A stretch of DNA of 16,072 bases from Verrucomicrobia bacterium TMED44. Its GTDB lineage: Bacteria; Verrucomicrobiota; Verrucomicrobiia; Opitutales; Seribacteraceae. This document shows, piece by piece, positions 14,810 to 16,072 of the stretch (positions are counted from its first letter, which is position 1; each line of letters begins with the position of its first letter). The stretch spans positions 3,306 through 19,377 of the forward strand of contig NHCX01000017.1 of the NCBI GenBank assembly GCA_002168015.1, given 5' to 3'. The notes under the pieces were generated by a model. That model was given only the letters and a program-made list of their open reading frames with translations, searched no databases and was not told the origin of the DNA. A program made the translations under genes and the position numbers.

Positions 14810-15847
14810 TAAGGAGAGTTGGGAAGAATCCTTACCATTGGAAGGGGCAATGCCGGTCACTTCCCATCCTTTCGAAGTTAAAACTCTTCCTTGGGCAGTT
14901 CTTTGCAGATATCCCTCTTGGATAAGAAAAGGCTCGTGAACTTCCTCTAAGGTATGTTCTTCTTCCCCTACACCTACTGCAATTGTTCCCAGACCGACAG
15001 GGCCTCCGCTGTAGTTTTCGGCCATGAGCAATAAAATTCGCTTATCCATTTCATCCAAACCTCTATGATCAATTTCTAGTAACTCCAAGGCTTGACTTGC
15101 CACCTCTCGATCAATTTGACCGTTTGCTTTTTGTTCTGCAAAATCACGGGCAAAGTGGATTAGGTTGTTTGCAATTCTAGGAGTGCCGCGAGCTCGAGAA
15201 GCGATTTCTTTTGCTCCATTACTATCAATTAGGCAATCAATAAGTTGGCAACTTCTTTTGACAATATTTGTTAGATCCTCCCGATTGTAATAATCAAGCC
15301 GAGTTTGAAGGGTGAATCTACTTCGCATCGGAGATGTCAACAAGCCTACGCGGGTGGTTGCTCCTATCAGTGTGAAGCGAGGAATGTCCAGGCGAACACT
15401 ACGGGCATTTGGCCCTTGATCGATCATGATGTCGATACGATAATCCTCCATTGCTGAGTAGAGATATTCCTCAACCGTCTTGGGAATACGATGAATTTCA
15501 TCTATAAAAAGGATATCACCTTCCTGAAGATTTGTAAGCAAACCAGCAAGATCGCCGGGTTTATCTATGACAGGTCCAGAGGTTACTCTCACTTCTTTTT
15601 TCAATTCATTCCCGATGATATGTGCCAAAGTCGTTTTTCCTAGTCCAGGTGGACCACAAAGAAGGATATGCTTGAGGGGTTCCTGACGGTTCGCTGCTGC
15701 ACCCACCATAATTTTTAATCGGTCGATCGTCTTGCGTTGGCCGGTGAAATCTTCAAAAGAGGGAGGACGCAAGGCTGCATCGATTGCTCCTTGTGAGCCT
15801 AATGCTTGTTCAATAAATTCAGACCCTGTTGGTTCATCTTCATTCAT
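14804..15847 (-). CDS. ruvB: Holliday junction branch-migration helicase RuvB
   Basis: AAA+ motor that, with RuvA, drives branch migration of Holliday junctions during recombinational repair. The 347 residues fit. The N terminus has ALRPPSFEDFTGQ (25-37). Walker A GPPGLGKT is at 65-72, Walker B LFIDEIHR at 113-120, the YLYSAMEDYRIDI hairpin region at about 128-140, and sensor 1 GATTR at 162-166. The arginine-finger segment reads SPMRSRF (172-178), where many RuvBs have PLRDRFG. The C-terminal winged helix contains GLDEMDKRIL, GGPVGLGTIA and EEVHEPFLIQEGYLQRT. ruvA and ruvC are not in the window. It follows murA by six bases on the same strand, so the two are probably co-transcribed. No clear Shine-Dalgarno is seen. 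Confidence 0.98.
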   Translation of the reverse strand: MNEDEPTGSEFIEQALGSQGAIDAALRPPSFEDFTGQRKTIDRLKIMVGAAANRQEPLKHILLCGPPGLGKTTLAHIIGNELKKEVRVTSGPVIDKPGDLAGLLTNLQEGDILFIDEIHRIPKTVEEYLYSAMEDYRIDIMIDQGPNARSVRLDIPRFTLIGATTRVGLLTSPMRSRFTLQTRLDYYNREDLTNIVKRSCQLIDCLIDSNGAKEIASRARGTPRIANNLIHFARDFAEQKANGQIDREVASQALELLEIDHRGLDEMDKRILLLMAENYSGGPVGLGTIAVGVGEEEHTLEEVHEPFLIQEGYLQRTAQGRVLTSKGWEVTGIAPSNGKDSSQLSLL

Positions 15848-15853
15848 GGTTAC

Positions 15854-16072
<219 letters not shown>

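Overview
The window is an A+T-rich bacterial chromosome segment packed with genes on both strands, with no phage, transposon, CRISPR or plasmid signature. An LptF/LptG-type permease points to an outer membrane with lipopolysaccharide. A very large exported protein joining a FecR domain to DUF5011-type Ig-like domains, next to a plant/cyanobacterial-style GlgC, is reminiscent of the Verrucomicrobiota (marine Opitutae-like lineages). That placement is an inference from gene style only. Several genes lack a recognisable Shine-Dalgarno and two use GTG starts.

Left part (1-7656). glgC (glycogen precursor synthesis) has a strong ribosome binding site. A stand-alone gcvH (lipoyl carrier of glycine cleavage) follows, then a 1858-residue surface or secreted protein of 5.6 kb that takes up about a third of the window. 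A tRNA-Arg(CCT) gene with encoded CCA lies 16 bases after that giant gene.

Middle part (7657-11978). It holds an AEC-family permease (+), a small coiled-coil protein of unknown function (-), an AGCS-family sodium:alanine symporter with an unusual signal-peptide-like N terminus (-) and, divergent from it, a single LptF/LptG-family permease (+) starting at GTG just after a short inverted repeat.

Right part (11979-16072). A minus-strand pair, YycJ/WalJ-like metallo-beta-lactamase hydrolase then pyruvate kinase, is joined by an ATGA stop/start overlap. A Nudix hydrolase is divergent from that pair and converges on ruvB with a six-base overlap. The end of murA lies immediately upstream of ruvB on the same strand and is cut by the window edge.

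Most genes are housekeeping: carbon storage and glycolysis (glgC, pyk), one-carbon/glycine metabolism (gcvH), envelope building (murA, LptF/G), DNA repair (ruvB) and small-molecule transport. The least explained items are the giant FecR/Ig-like protein, the coiled-coil orphan, and the leader of the LptF/G gene. I did not find evidence for a defence system or other multi-gene novel system.
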